From: Streptomyces sp. Z26
GTDB lineage: Bacteria; Actinomycetota; Actinomycetes; Streptomycetales; Streptomycetaceae
Direction of reading: 5' to 3'
NCBI RefSeq assembly: GCF_003665095.1
Contig: NZ_RCHV01000002.1
Location: forward strand, 877,501-941,500
Length of the DNA: 64,000 nt
Shown: positions 16,214 through 25,515 of the stretch, in pieces
How the letters are laid out: each line of letters begins with the position of its first letter
Position numbering within the stretch: the stretch's first letter is position 1
Notes under the pieces: model-generated
What the model saw: the letters and a program-made list of their open reading frames with translations, nothing else
Told to the model about the DNA's origin: nothing
Databases searched by the model: none
Program-made: the position numbers and the translations under genes

Positions 16214-17551
16214 TCAGCGACCGTCCTCCACGCACCGGTCCCGACCGGCGACGACGCCCACGGCGATCTGCGCGAGCATCAGCCCGGTCATCAGGGCCAG
16301 CGACGCGTGCCAGCCGCCGGTGTGCTGCTGGAGGGCGCCCACGAGGAGCGGTCCGGGGATGGCCAGCAGGTAGCCGGTGCTCTGTGCGAACGCGGACAGC
16401 TTGACGACGCCCGCGCTGCTCCGCGAGCGCATCCCGATCATGGTGAGGACGAGCGGGAACGCGCAGTTGGAGACGCCCAGCAGCAGCACCCAGGCCCACG
16501 CGCCGCCGGACGGCGCGAACCACAGCCCGGCGTACCCGGAGAGCCCGCACACCCCCAACGCCACGACCAGCGGCCCCTGGTGGCTCATCCGGGCGGCGAC
16601 CCGCGGCAGTACGAACGCCAGGGGCACGCCCATGCCCATCGTGACGGCGAGCATCAGGCCGGCCGTGGACGCGGCGACGCCCGCGTCGCGGAGGATCTGC
16701 GGGAGCCAGCCCATGGTGATGTACGCGGCGGACGCCTGCATGCCGAAGAAGACGCCGAGCGCCCAGGCGGTGGGCGACCTGGTGATGCGGAGGGCGGCGG
16801 GCTCCGTACGGTCGCCGGGACCCGTACGGCCCGAGCCGTGCGTCCGCCCCGCGCGCGCCCCGTGCCCCGTGCGCTCCCGGCCTCCGTCGCGGCGTTCGGC
16901 GCGGAACACCAGGGCCCAGGAGACCGTGGCGAGGACGCCGACGAGGGCCCAGGCGGCGAGGCCGACCCGCCAACTGCCGCCCAGCGCCTCGGTCATGGGG
17001 ACGGTGACGGCGGCGGCCCCGGCGGTCCCCAGGGAGAGGCTCATCGAGTACAGGCCGGTCATGGAGCCGATCCGGTCCGGGAACCAGTGCTTCACGACGA
17101 CCGGCATCAGCACGTTGGTGACCGCGATCCCGGCGAGCGCGACCGCGCTGGCCACCAGGAAGAGCACCGTGCCGTTCGCGAGCGACCGGGCCGCGAGGCC
17201 GACGGTGACGGTGGCCATGCCCGCGAGCACCACGGCCGTCGCGCCCCAGCGGCGGGCCAGCCGGGGCGCCTGACTGCCGAAGACGGCGAAGCACAGGGGC
17301 GGCACGGAGGTGAGGAGTCCGGCCACGGTGCCGTTCATGCCGAGGCCGTGCTGGACCTCCTCCAGCAGCGGGCCGAGCCCGGATATCGCGGGGCGGAGGT
17401 TGAGCGCGGCGAGCACCAGTCCGGCGACGACGAGCCGCCCGGTCCACCGGGACGCGCCGTTCTCCTTACCCGCGCCGCTCCCCGAACTCTCCGGGCCGGA
17501 GGCGGAGGACGGCGTTCTACGGGTGGTCACGAATTCCTCTGCCCTAGCCAT
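16214..17551 (-). CDS. CynX/NimT-type MFS transporter
   Basis: A 445-aa twelve-helix transporter. Helix 1 begins about residue 40 (LVVAGLVLAALNLRPAISGLGPLL), a hallmark of the CynX/NimT branch. Motif-A-like sequence follows helix 2 (APRLARRWG), and a charged central loop with many Arg/Gly lies at about residues 225-260. Family members move cyanate, nitroimidazoles or other small compounds; substrate unknown. ATG 17551 is used; an in-frame GTG at 17530 with AGAGGA four bases upstream is a real alternative. It is divergent from a GntR regulator gene whose earliest possible start is only 19 bases away, so the two probably share a control region. Confidence 0.88.
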   Translation of the reverse strand: MARAEEFVTTRRTPSSASGPESSGSGAGKENGASRWTGRLVVAGLVLAALNLRPAISGLGPLLEEVQHGLGMNGTVAGLLTSVPPLCFAVFGSQAPRLARRWGATAVVLAGMATVTVGLAARSLANGTVLFLVASAVALAGIAVTNVLMPVVVKHWFPDRIGSMTGLYSMSLSLGTAGAAAVTVPMTEALGGSWRVGLAAWALVGVLATVSWALVFRAERRDGGRERTGHGARAGRTHGSGRTGPGDRTEPAALRITRSPTAWALGVFFGMQASAAYITMGWLPQILRDAGVAASTAGLMLAVTMGMGVPLAFVLPRVAARMSHQGPLVVALGVCGLSGYAGLWFAPSGGAWAWVLLLGVSNCAFPLVLTMIGMRSRSSAGVVKLSAFAQSTGYLLAIPGPLLVGALQQHTGGWHASLALMTGLMLAQIAVGVVAGRDRCVEDGR

Positions 17552-17555
17552 GCCG

Positions 17556-17574
17556 CCCATCATAGAATCATGGG
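17556..17574. promoter_or_regulatory. Candidate GntR operator in the MFS/GntR divergent gap
   Basis: CCCATCATAGAATCATGGG is a 19-bp imperfect dyad (outer arms CCCAT/ATGGG perfect, 7 of 9 positions symmetric). It lies immediately before the MFS start and between the divergent genes. It is AT-rich compared with its surroundings. Confidence 0.5.
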
Positions 17575-17656
17575 ACGAATGAACGCCAGCGCGTTCCCGG
17601 CCCCCTCCTGCCCACGCACCTCCCTCATCCCGCGCCCCTCCCGCACCTGGAGTGCC

Positions 17657-18349
17657 ATGCCCCTCAACTCGCCCCAGCGCTCCGCCCTCGCGGACCAGGT
17701 GATCGACGCGCTGCGGTCCCAGATCACCTCCGGCGACTGGCCCGTCGGCTCCCGCATCCCCACGGAACCGGAGCTGGTCGAGCAGCTGGGTGTGGCACGG
17801 AACACCGTGCGCGAGGCCGTACGGGCCCTGGCCCACAACGGGCTGCTGGACATCCGGCAGGGCTCGGGCACGTACGTCGTGGCGACGAGCGAGCTGGCCG
17901 GGGTGATGCAGCGCCGGTTCGCCGGGGCGGACCTCGGGCACGTCGCGGAACTGCGGACGGCGCTGGAGACCTCGGGGGCCCGGCTGGCCGCGCGGCGCCG
18001 TACGGAGGCCGACATGGCGCAGCTGGAGTCGCTGCTCGCGCGGCGGGAGGCGGCCTGGGAGTCGGGCGACGCGGAACGCTTCGTGGAGGCCGACGTCAGC
18101 CTGCACCTCGCGGTCGTCGCGGCCTCCCACAACGACGTGCTGACCGCCGTCTACTCCGACCTCGGGCACGTCCTGCGGGACTTCCTGCGCAGCGACGTCG
18201 GCGAGGAGCTGCGCCCCGAGGACCACATGGACCACGCCCGGATGGTGCGGGCCATCCGCGACGGCGACGCCGAGGCCGCCGCCCGCGAGGCGGGCTCGCA
18301 CACCCGGCAGCGCGGCTGCGGCGTACGGCCGCCCGCGCCCGCCGGGTGA
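17657..18349 (+). CDS. GntR/FadR-subfamily transcriptional regulator
   Basis: A 230-aa regulator. The N-terminal winged HTH (residues 8-75) shows ADQVIDALRSQITSGDWPVG, RIPTEPELVEQLGVARNTVR and DIRQGSGTYV. The C-terminal all-helical FCD domain (about 90-215) contains ELRTALETSGARLAARR and the metal-binding His/Asp residues in DVSLHLAVVAASHN and HMDHARM. The ATG at 17657 is preferred because GGAG is 4 bases upstream and the HTH follows directly; in-frame ATGs at 17579 and 17570 would add an unstructured arm. It probably represses the divergent MFS transporter gene through the dyad at 17556-17574 and responds to a small carboxylate-like ligand (inference). Confidence 0.9.
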   Translation: MPLNSPQRSALADQVIDALRSQITSGDWPVGSRIPTEPELVEQLGVARNTVREAVRALAHNGLLDIRQGSGTYVVATSELAGVMQRRFAGADLGHVAELRTALETSGARLAARRRTEADMAQLESLLARREAAWESGDAERFVEADVSLHLAVVAASHNDVLTAVYSDLGHVLRDFLRSDVGEELRPEDHMDHARMVRAIRDGDAEAAAREAGSHTRQRGCGVRPPAPAG

Positions 18350-18400
18350 CGGCCGCGCCGCACCGGGTCGCGCCGACCGTACGCCGCCGACCCGTACGCC

Positions 18401-19420
18401 TCAGCCCCGCCGCTCCCGTACGTCCGCCACCGCCACCGGCCGCCCCGTACGGCGCGACAGGTCGCACGCCTCCGCCACGTACAGCGCCTCCAGCGCGTCC
18501 GCGACCGTGCACGGGCTCTCCGCCCGGCCCGCCGCGACGTCCACGAAGGCGGCCAGTTCGGCGGCGTACGCGGCGCGGAAGCGTTCCATGAACGTCGCGT
18601 ACGGCTCCGCCCGCAGCCACGACAGCTCCGCCTCCGCCGTCGGCAGCGCCGCGTGGTCGTCCAGCCCGACGACACGGGTGCCCGCCGAGCCGCAGACCTC
18701 CAGGCGCACGTCGTGGCCCGCGCCGTTGTAGCGGGTCGCGGTGACGGTGGCGAGGACGCCGTCGTCGAGACGGAGGAGGGCGGCGCAGGTGTCGACGTCG
18801 TCGCCGTCGCGGAAGAACGCGTCACCGCGGTTGGCACCCATCGCGAAGACGGTGTCGACCTCGCGGCCGGTGAGCCAGCGCAGCACGTCGAAGTCGTGGA
18901 TGGAGCAGTCCCGGAACAGCCCGCCGGAGGTGGGGATGTACGCGGCGGGCGGCGGCGTACGGTCCGAGGTGCACGCCCGCAGCGTGTGCAGCCAGCCCAG
19001 CTCGCCGGAGCGCAGCGCGGCGCGCGCCGCGCGGTAGCCGCGGTCGAAGCGGCGCTGGAAGCCGACCTGCACGGGCGGGGCGCCGGGGGTCGCGGCCCGC
19101 GCGGCGACGCCGAGCGTGCCGGGCACGTCGAGGGCGACCGGCTTCTCGCAGAACACGGGCAGCCCCGCGTCCAACGCCCGGTGCAGCAGCGGGGCGTGCG
19201 CGCCGGTCGCCGCGGCGATCACGACGCCGTCCGGCCCGGCCGCGTACAGCCCGTCGACGCCGGGCGCCGCCACGACACCCGCGCCCAGCCGGTCGGCGAG
19301 CGCGTGCGCGCGGGCCGTGTCGGCGTCCGCGACGAGCACCTCGGTCACGCCGGGCGTCGCCCGCAGCGTGGCCGCGTGGAGGGCGCCGATGCGCCCGGTG
19401 CCGATCAGGCCGATACGCAC
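18401..19420 (-). CDS. Gfo/Idh/MocA family NAD(P)-dependent oxidoreductase
   Basis: A 339-aa enzyme. The Rossmann fold starts at residue 3 (IGLIGTGRIGALHA). The catalytic EKP motif lies in VFCEKPVALDVPG, and the substrate domain has DCSIHDFDVLRWL, where the His-Asp pair is typical of inositol 2-dehydrogenase-like members. The substrate is likely a sugar or inositol but is not certain. The start is GTG 19420, because GGGAGGAG lies 8 bases upstream and the Rossmann motif begins at once. It lies downstream of fabI on the same strand but 115 bases away, so it is probably a separate unit. Confidence 0.9.
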   Translation of the reverse strand: MRIGLIGTGRIGALHAATLRATPGVTEVLVADADTARAHALADRLGAGVVAAPGVDGLYAAGPDGVVIAAATGAHAPLLHRALDAGLPVFCEKPVALDVPGTLGVAARAATPGAPPVQVGFQRRFDRGYRAARAALRSGELGWLHTLRACTSDRTPPPAAYIPTSGGLFRDCSIHDFDVLRWLTGREVDTVFAMGANRGDAFFRDGDDVDTCAALLRLDDGVLATVTATRYNGAGHDVRLEVCGSAGTRVVGLDDHAALPTAEAELSWLRAEPYATFMERFRAAYAAELAAFVDVAAGRAESPCTVADALEALYVAEACDLSRRTGRPVAVADVRERRG

Positions 19421-19535
19421 GGCGGGGGCTCCTCCCGGGGTGGCGGCGCGGCGCCCGCCCGGTCCCGCGTACGGGAACGGGCCGGGCACCGCCGTACGGT
19501 GCGGGTCGGGTACGCGCGGGTCGGGCGCCCGCGGG

Positions 19536-20297
19536 TCAGGCGCCCATCATGTGCACGCCGCCGTCGACGTGCAGCACCTCGCCCGTCGTCTTCGGGAAGA
19601 AGTCCGACAGCAGGCCGACGACGCCACGAGCGGTCGGCTCGGGATCGGCCAGGTCCCAGCCGATCGGCGCGCGGTGGTTCCAGACGTCCGCCAACTGCTC
19701 GAAGCCGGGAATGGAGTTCGCGGCCATAGTCTTGATGGGACCGGCCGACACGAGGTTGCAGCGCACGTTGCGGGCGCCGAGGTCGCGGGCGAGGTACCGG
19801 TTGGTGGACTCCAGGGCGGCCTTGGCGACGCCCATCCAGTTGTACTTCGGCCAGGCGAACTGGGCGTCGAAGGTCAACCCGACCACCGAGCCACCGCTCG
19901 GCATCAGTGGCAAACAGGCAAGGGAGAGGGACTTGAGAGAATACGCGGAGACCTCGACCGCCTTGCCGACGTCCTCCCACTCCGCCTCCAGGAAATTGAA
20001 CGCGCCCTGCGGTCCGAAAGCGATGGAATGCACGACGCCGTCCAGGCCGTCGACGTGCTCACGCACCTTGTCGGCCAGGCCGTTCAACTGCTCCTTGTTC
20101 GTGACGTCCAGCTCGATGACCGGGGCGGGTTTGGGCAATCGCTTCGCGATCCGCTCGACGAGGGTAAGGCGACCGAAGCCGGTCAGAACGACCTCGGCGC
20201 CCTCGTTCTGGGCCACCTTGGCGGCTTCGAAGGCGATGGATTGCTCGGTGATGACGCCGGTGACGAGGATGCGCTTGCCGGCGAGGATTCCGCTCAT
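19536..20297 (-). CDS. fabI: Enoyl-[acyl-carrier-protein] reductase (NADH), FabI/InhA type
   Basis: A 253-aa short-chain reductase that performs the final reduction in each cycle of type II fatty-acid elongation. The nucleotide-binding region is the FabI-specific GKRILVTGVITEQSIA. The active site shows Tyr and Lys in the YNWMGVAK spacing (Y-x6-K). AGPIKTMAANSIPGFEQL forms the substrate-binding loop, the region targeted by triclosan and isoniazid in relatives. It starts 5 bases after the fabG stop, so the two reductases of the cycle are co-transcribed and translated together. Start ATG 20297. Confidence 0.96.
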   Translation of the reverse strand: MSGILAGKRILVTGVITEQSIAFEAAKVAQNEGAEVVLTGFGRLTLVERIAKRLPKPAPVIELDVTNKEQLNGLADKVREHVDGLDGVVHSIAFGPQGAFNFLEAEWEDVGKAVEVSAYSLKSLSLACLPLMPSGGSVVGLTFDAQFAWPKYNWMGVAKAALESTNRYLARDLGARNVRCNLVSAGPIKTMAANSIPGFEQLADVWNHRAPIGWDLADPEPTARGVVGLLSDFFPKTTGEVLHVDGGVHMMGA

Positions 20298-20302
20298 GAC
20301 GT

Positions 20303-21022
20303 TCAGTGACCCATGCCCAATCCGCCGTCCACGGGGAGGACGGCTCCAGTGATGTACGCGGCTTCGTCGGACGCGAGGAAGCGCACCGAGGAGGCGATCT
20401 CCGCGGGCTGCGCATAACGTTCCAACGGGACCTGCTTGACGATGCGTTCGCGCTGCTCGTCGGTGAGGACCTTCGTCATGTCGGTATCGACGAAGCCCGG
20501 CGCGACGACGTTGCAGGTGATGTTCCGGGAGCCCAGCTCACGGGCGACGGAACGGGCGAAACCCACCAACCCGGCCTTGGACGCGGCGTAGTTGGCCTGC
20601 CCGGCCGAGCCCGACAGGCCGACGACGGAGGAGATGAGGACGACCCGGCCCTTGCGGGCGCGCAGCATCGCGCGCGTCGCGCGCTTCACGACGCGGAAGG
20701 TGCCGGTGAGGTTGGTCTCCAGCACGGAGCCGAAGTCCTCCTCCGACATGCGGAGCAGCAACTGGTCGCGGGTGACACCGGCGTTGGCGACCAGCACCTC
20801 GACCGCGCCCTGCTTCTCCTCGACCTCCTTGAAACAGCGCTCCACCTGCTCGGTCTCGGTGATGTCGCACCGGACCGCGTGGCAGCCCAGCTTCGCCAGT
20901 TCCTCGGGCGGCTCACCGGTGCGGTAGGTGACGGCGACCTTGTCGCCCGCCTCGGCGAAGGCGCGGGCGATGGCGAGACCGATGCCGCGGTTTCCTCCGG
21001 TGACGAGTACCGACCGGCTCAA
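20303..21022 (-). CDS. fabG: 3-oxoacyl-[acyl-carrier-protein] reductase FabG
   Basis: A 239-aa SDR enzyme reducing 3-ketoacyl-ACP with NADPH. TGGNRGIG is the cofactor loop, NAG is in VLVANAGVT, and the catalytic Ser and Tyr-Lys are in VLISSVVGLSGSAG and YAASKAG. PGFVDTDM is also typical. The start is a TTG at 21022, preceded by AAGGTGG 7 bases upstream; the protein homology (SRSVLVTGGNRG) begins exactly there, and no ATG or GTG fits. It is the first gene of the fabG-fabI pair. The upstream region has a GTGCAC-TT-GTGCAC element that may be regulatory. Confidence 0.95.
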   Translation of the reverse strand: MSRSVLVTGGNRGIGLAIARAFAEAGDKVAVTYRTGEPPEELAKLGCHAVRCDITETEQVERCFKEVEEKQGAVEVLVANAGVTRDQLLLRMSEEDFGSVLETNLTGTFRVVKRATRAMLRARKGRVVLISSVVGLSGSAGQANYAASKAGLVGFARSVARELGSRNITCNVVAPGFVDTDMTKVLTDEQRERIVKQVPLERYAQPAEIASSVRFLASDEAAYITGAVLPVDGGLGMGH

Positions 21023-21063
21023 GGCGGGACCACCTTCTTTCGTAGAAGACGCACCCGTGCGAG

Positions 21064-21077
21064 GTGCACTTGTGCAC
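21064..21077 (-). promoter_or_regulatory. GTGCAC repeat element upstream of fabG
   Basis: GTGCAC-TT-GTGCAC lies 42-55 bases upstream of the fabG start, with a further GTGCA half-site next to it (21080-21084). It could be an operator for the fatty-acid genes or a 5' UTR hairpin. Evidence is symmetry and position only. Confidence 0.3.
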
Positions 21078-21489
21078 GGGGTGCAGGTAAGGGCCGCCGA
21101 CACGCGTACCGCAGGCAACGGCCTCCCGTCGAAAACTACCGGTTGACCGGCCGTTTCGGATACCGGGGCACGGACAGCACGCCGCAGCGGACGCTGTGGG
21201 GTTCCCACAGGGCAGCAGTGGGGACAGGTGACAGTGCCTGCGAGCCTCGGAGGAAAAGCAACCGTACTCGACAGCGCACACCTGAACACGCGCCACACCC
21301 GGGTCGGCGAACACCCCGTCCCGCGGGGCGTCATGGGGTGCAGGTCTCGAAGGGCAACCGATCAGGCGCCCGCCGGTGTCCAGCCACCCGCGTCGTGCCT
21401 GCGGCCGGCGCGAAGTGTTCGGGGGCCGTGCGGGATGATGGCCCACACGGCGGGTGCCGGCGGCACGCCAAGGTCCGGACCGGCGGTCG
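21078..21489. other. Intergenic region between fabG and the LuxR pseudogene
   Basis: About 410 bases with no convincing gene on either strand. It should hold the fabG promoter. The translations available are Arg/Pro/Gly-rich shadows, and no strong hairpin was found near the end of the LuxR gene. Confidence 0.4.
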
Positions 21490-24352
21490 TCAGAGCGGTG
21501 CCGGACGGCCGTCGACCAGGTCGCGCAACTGCGCGCGGGCGGTGACCCCCAGCTTGGGGAAGCTGCGGTAGAGATGCGAACCGATCGTGCGCGGCGAGAG
21601 GTAGAGCTTCTCACCGATCTCCCGGTTGGTCAGGCCCCGTGCGGCGAGCGCGACGATCTCCCGCTGCTGCGGGGAGAGTTCGGCCAGCGCGTCGGGCCGC
21701 GCGTCCGGCACGTCGACGCCCGCAGCGCGCGACTCCGCACGGGTGCGTTCCACCCAGGGGCGCGCCCCCAACCGTACGAAGGTCTCCAGCGCGGCGGCGA
21801 GCAGGGGCCGCGCCTCGGTGATGCGCCGCTGCCGCCGCAACCATTCCGCCAGGTCCAGCTGCGTCTGGGCATACTCGAACGGCCACTGCTCCGGGCCGGT
21901 CGGGGCGAGCGCGGCACGGAGGTGTATCTCGGCTCCGGCCGGGGACGCCAGGAGCCCGCGCGCGGGCGAGCAGCGCGCGCAGCCTGGGCGAGGCGCTGGG
22001 CCCGCCGGTGTCCGCCGGCCTTCCGGTGCCGAAGCGCCGGGCGGCGCGCTCGACGATCGCGGCCGCCTGGGCGCGGTGCGCCTCGTGGCCGCTGCGGACG
22101 GCGGCGGAGGCGAGGTCGGCGAGGGCCGGGTACGACGCGTGGTGGTGCAGGGGCGCGCCGTCGGCGGTGAAGACCGCGCGGAGTTGATCGTACGCGGTGT
22201 CGTACGCGCCCTCCGCGGCCGCCGCGGCGGCCAGGGCACGGCGTACGTAGACGGCCACCGAGCGGCTCTCACCCGGGTCGACCAGCGCGAGTGCGTCGGC
22301 GGCACGGGCACGGGCGGCGGCGATGTCGCCGCGGAACGCCAACACCGCCGCGTCGACCGCGGCGGCGCACGCCTCCGCGTGGTCCAGGCCGACCGCCGTC
22401 GCGTTCGCGGTCATCCGGCGGCAGAGCTCGCGCGCCCGGTCCCAGCGGCCCTGCTCCGCGTACGCCCATGCCGCGGCGCCGCCCAGACCCTCGGGCAGTG
22501 CGCCGCGCACCCGCCAGCCCTCCTCTGCCTCGTCGAAGGCGCGCACCGCGCGCGGTGTCTCGTCCACGAGCCAGGCGAGGATCGCGAGGGCGGTGAGGTG
22601 TTCGGGCCGCTGCCCGGCGGACGCGAACAGCTCCGGCAGTCGGGGTACCAGAGCGGTCCGGTGCTCGTACGGATCCGTCACCACGGCGATCCAGACCTGT
22701 GGCCAGCCGTACGGGTCGGCCCGCTCTCCCTCGCCGCACAGACGGTGCAGGAGGTGCCGGACGTGCTGCCGCCGACGGTCGTCCCCGGAGTAGAAACCGA
22801 CGACGGCCGCGGCAGCGAGCAGGTCGAGAGCGGCGCCCGGTTGGTCGGCGGCCCACCGTTCGGCGGCTCCGGCGAGGCGCGCGAAAGCCGTGCCGTGGTG
22901 CGGGGTGAACGCGGCCAGCCGGCCGGCGTGCAGCGCGGCGGCGGCCGAGAGGGCCCCGTCATCGGTGCGTCGGCGGACGGCGTCCGCCAGCTCGTCGACC
23001 CAGGCGAGGTCACCGGTGAGGACGGCGTCGGAGGCCGCGGCGACCAGCAGGCGCGCGCCGTCGGCCCGTTCGGGCGCGAGCTCCGCCGCGCGCTGAAGCG
23101 CCCGCGCGGCAGCAGCATACCCACCGCGGCGCCGGGCACGGTCGGCGCTCTCCTCCAAGGCGGCGGCGACCCGCGCGTCTGGGCCGTCCGCGGCAGCGGC
23201 GAGGTGCCAGGCGCACCGGTCCGGCTCACGGCGCAGTGCCCCGGCGAGCGCCCGGTGCGCCGCTCGGCGGGCCGGAGCGGGAGCGGCGTGGTACACGGCG
23301 GACCGCATGAGCGGGTGCCGGAAGCGGACGCGGCCGCCCCCCGCGCGCACCAGCCCGGCCGCCTCGGCCGGTGCCCACACCGGGTCGTCGCCGCCGGGCG
23401 GACCCGGGCGTACGGCGCCGTCGTCGGCGGCGTCCGCTGCCGCCAGGAGCAGCAGCGCGTCGGTGGTGGCCGCGGGGAGCCCGACCAGTCGACCGGCGAG
23501 CACATGCTCCACGTGTTCGGCGAGGGGCAGCGGCCCGGCGTACGGGGCGCCCCCGGGCGGTTCCCCGGCTCCGGCGAGGATGGTGAGGGCGAGCGGGTTG
23601 CCGCGGGCCTGGTCGAGCACGCGGGTACGGAGCCGACCGGCGGGCGACTGCGGCTGCAGGTCGAGCAGGCGGTCAGCGGCGGCCGGGTCCAACGGGCCGA
23701 GGACGAGCGGTGGCTGGCGGGCGCCCAGGTCCGGCAGGGGCTCGCCCGTACGGACCCCGGCGAGGACCGTGACCGGTTCGGCGTCCAGCCTCCGAGCGGC
23801 GAAGGCGAGGGCATCCAGGGAGGCGTGGTCGAGCCACTGGGCGTCGTCCAGGGCGAGCAGCAGCGGGGCCCGGTCGGACAGGTCGGACAGGAGGGTGAGC
23901 ACGGCGAGCCCGACGAGCATGCGGTCGGGCGGTTCCGGCGCATCCCCCCGGCCGAACACGGCGGCGAGAGCGGCGCGCTGACGCCCGGACAGAAGCCTGA
24001 GGCTGCCAGGCTCCCCCAGTCCTCCCCGGTTGCCCGTGCCCCACGGCACGCGCCACAGCAGCTGATGCAGTCCGGAGTACGCGAGCGGCGCCTCCGCCTC
24101 GCTCCCGACCGCCCGCAACACCTGTACGCCGCGCCCCTCCGCCCGCCGTACGGCGGCGTCCAGCAGCGCGCTCTTGCCCGCGCCCGCGTCGCCCGCGAGT
24201 ACGAGGACGCGTTCCGCCGGAGGCAGCCCGTCGACCGCGCGGTGAAGGCGCTCCAACTCGCCGTCACGGCCGACGAGCCCGTCCACGGGGACATCCTCGC
24301 GGACCGCGCGGGCGGCCGGCGACGTACGGGCGACCGCCGCGTACTCGTCCAC
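21490..24352 (-). pseudogene. LAL-type LuxR family regulator, frameshifted
   Basis: A large ATP-binding LuxR regulator split into two frames. The first part (GTG 24352, with GGAGG 4 bases upstream) encodes a STAND-type AAA module: Walker A LAGDAGAGKSALL, Walker B LLLALDDAQWLD, then TPR-like helical repeats up to LRALLARARAPG. The C-terminal part (LASPAGAEIHLRAALAPTG, then a LuxR HTH with LSPQQREIVALAARGLTNREI and LSPRTIGSHLYR) is in another frame. The switch lies at about 21953-21966, in the palindrome CCCGCGCGCGGG, and needs one base removed or two added. Either the gene is inactivated or the reference has an error in a hard-to-read palindrome. An intact product would be about 950 aa and would activate a nearby operon, perhaps the divergent hydrolase genes. 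Confidence 0.85.
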
Positions 24353-24576
24353 GACACCTCCAGATCCCCTGACCGGGCCCCGCCGGTCCACGTGCTCCGG
24401 CCAGGCTACCGGCGTCGGAGGGAACGGCCCACGCCCGTACGTGGCACGCGCCCGGTGCGACCGCCCGCGGTGCAGTCGTCTGACGGATACCGGACGCGCT
24501 CCCCGTCGGCCTACCTACCAGGAAGGCGCGCGGAACCGCGGGAGGCGCGGTCCGCCGGACCCATGGAGGAGCAATC

Positions 24577-25515
24577 ATGGACCAGATCACGCTCGGGGAC
24601 GTCACGGTCACCCGGGTACAGGAGTACTACGGGCCCGTCGGCCTGACGTAGGGAACGTTCTTCCCGGACGTGACGCAGGAGGAGTGGGAGGCGAACGCCG
24701 ACTGGCTCGTCCCGGACTTCCTCGACCCCGTGACTCACGTCGTCAACGCCGCGATCCAGACCTGGGTGCTGCGCAGCGGGGATCGGACGATCCTCGTGGA
24801 CACCGGTGTCGGGAACCACAAGGAGCGCCCGTACGCGCCGGTCTGGAGCCGACTCGACACGGACTTCCTGGACAACCTCGCGCGGGCCGGTGTCCAGCCC
24901 GAGGACGTGGACCTCGTGGTCAACACCCATCTCCACGTCGACCATGTCGGCTGGAACACCCGGCTGGAGGGCCGCAGCTGGGTGCCGACCTTCCCTCATG
25001 CCACGTACCTGATCCCGAAGGACGACTTCGACTTCTGGAATCCGCTCAACGGCCACGATCCGGGGCGAGGACGCGGCAACCAGAACGTCTTCGAGGACAG
25101 CGTCGCCCCCGTGTACGAGGCCGGGCAGGTGCTCCTGTGGGAGGACGGCCACAGGATCGACCGCGACCTGTGGCTCGAACCCGCACCAGGGCACACCCCC
25201 GGATCGGCGGTGCTGAAGCTGGACTCGGGAGGCGACCGGGCCGTGTTCGTCGGCGACCTGCTGCACAGCCCGGCGCAGATCGTGGCACCGGACGCGAACA
25301 GCTGCTTCTGCGAGGACCCGGCCGGTGCCCGCGCCACCCGCCGCAGGCTCCTGGGCTGGGCCGCTGACCGGAACGCGCTGCTCGTACCGGCGCACCTCGG
25401 CGGGCACGGCGCCGCCGAAGTCGCCCGCGAGGGCAACCGGTTCGCGATCCGGGAGTGGGCGCCGTTCGCGCCGTACACCCCGGCCGGCGCCACGGCAGAG
25501 GGAGTGGGCGCGTGA
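24577..25515 (+). pseudogene. MBL-fold metallo-hydrolase with in-frame TAG
   Basis: A 312-codon reading frame from ATG 24577 (GGAGGA 6 bases upstream) encodes a metallo-beta-lactamase-fold hydrolase. Homologous sequence starts at codon 1 (TLGDVTVTRVQEYYGPVGL), but codon 25 (24649-24651) is TAG; the frame then continues normally. Zinc ligands are intact: THLHVDHVGW (His118, His120, Asp122, His123), EPAPGHTPGS and FVGDLLH. Without the stop it would resemble quorum-lactonase/arylesterase-like MBL proteins. A GTG at 24670 could restart translation but has no ribosome binding site and would drop 31 residues. The stop overlaps the carboxylesterase start. It is divergent from the frameshifted LuxR gene. 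Confidence 0.85.

Noticed and set aside
21626..24646. Open frame of 1006 codons antisense to the LuxR gene
   Set aside because: The minus strand shows Walker motifs and a LuxR HTH; the plus-strand translation has none and is a mirror effect.
24649..24651. TAG as a pyrrolysine or programmed readthrough codon
   Set aside because: Position 25 is far from the metal site, no pyrrolysine genes are seen and no readthrough context is recognisable; a mutation or an error is simpler.
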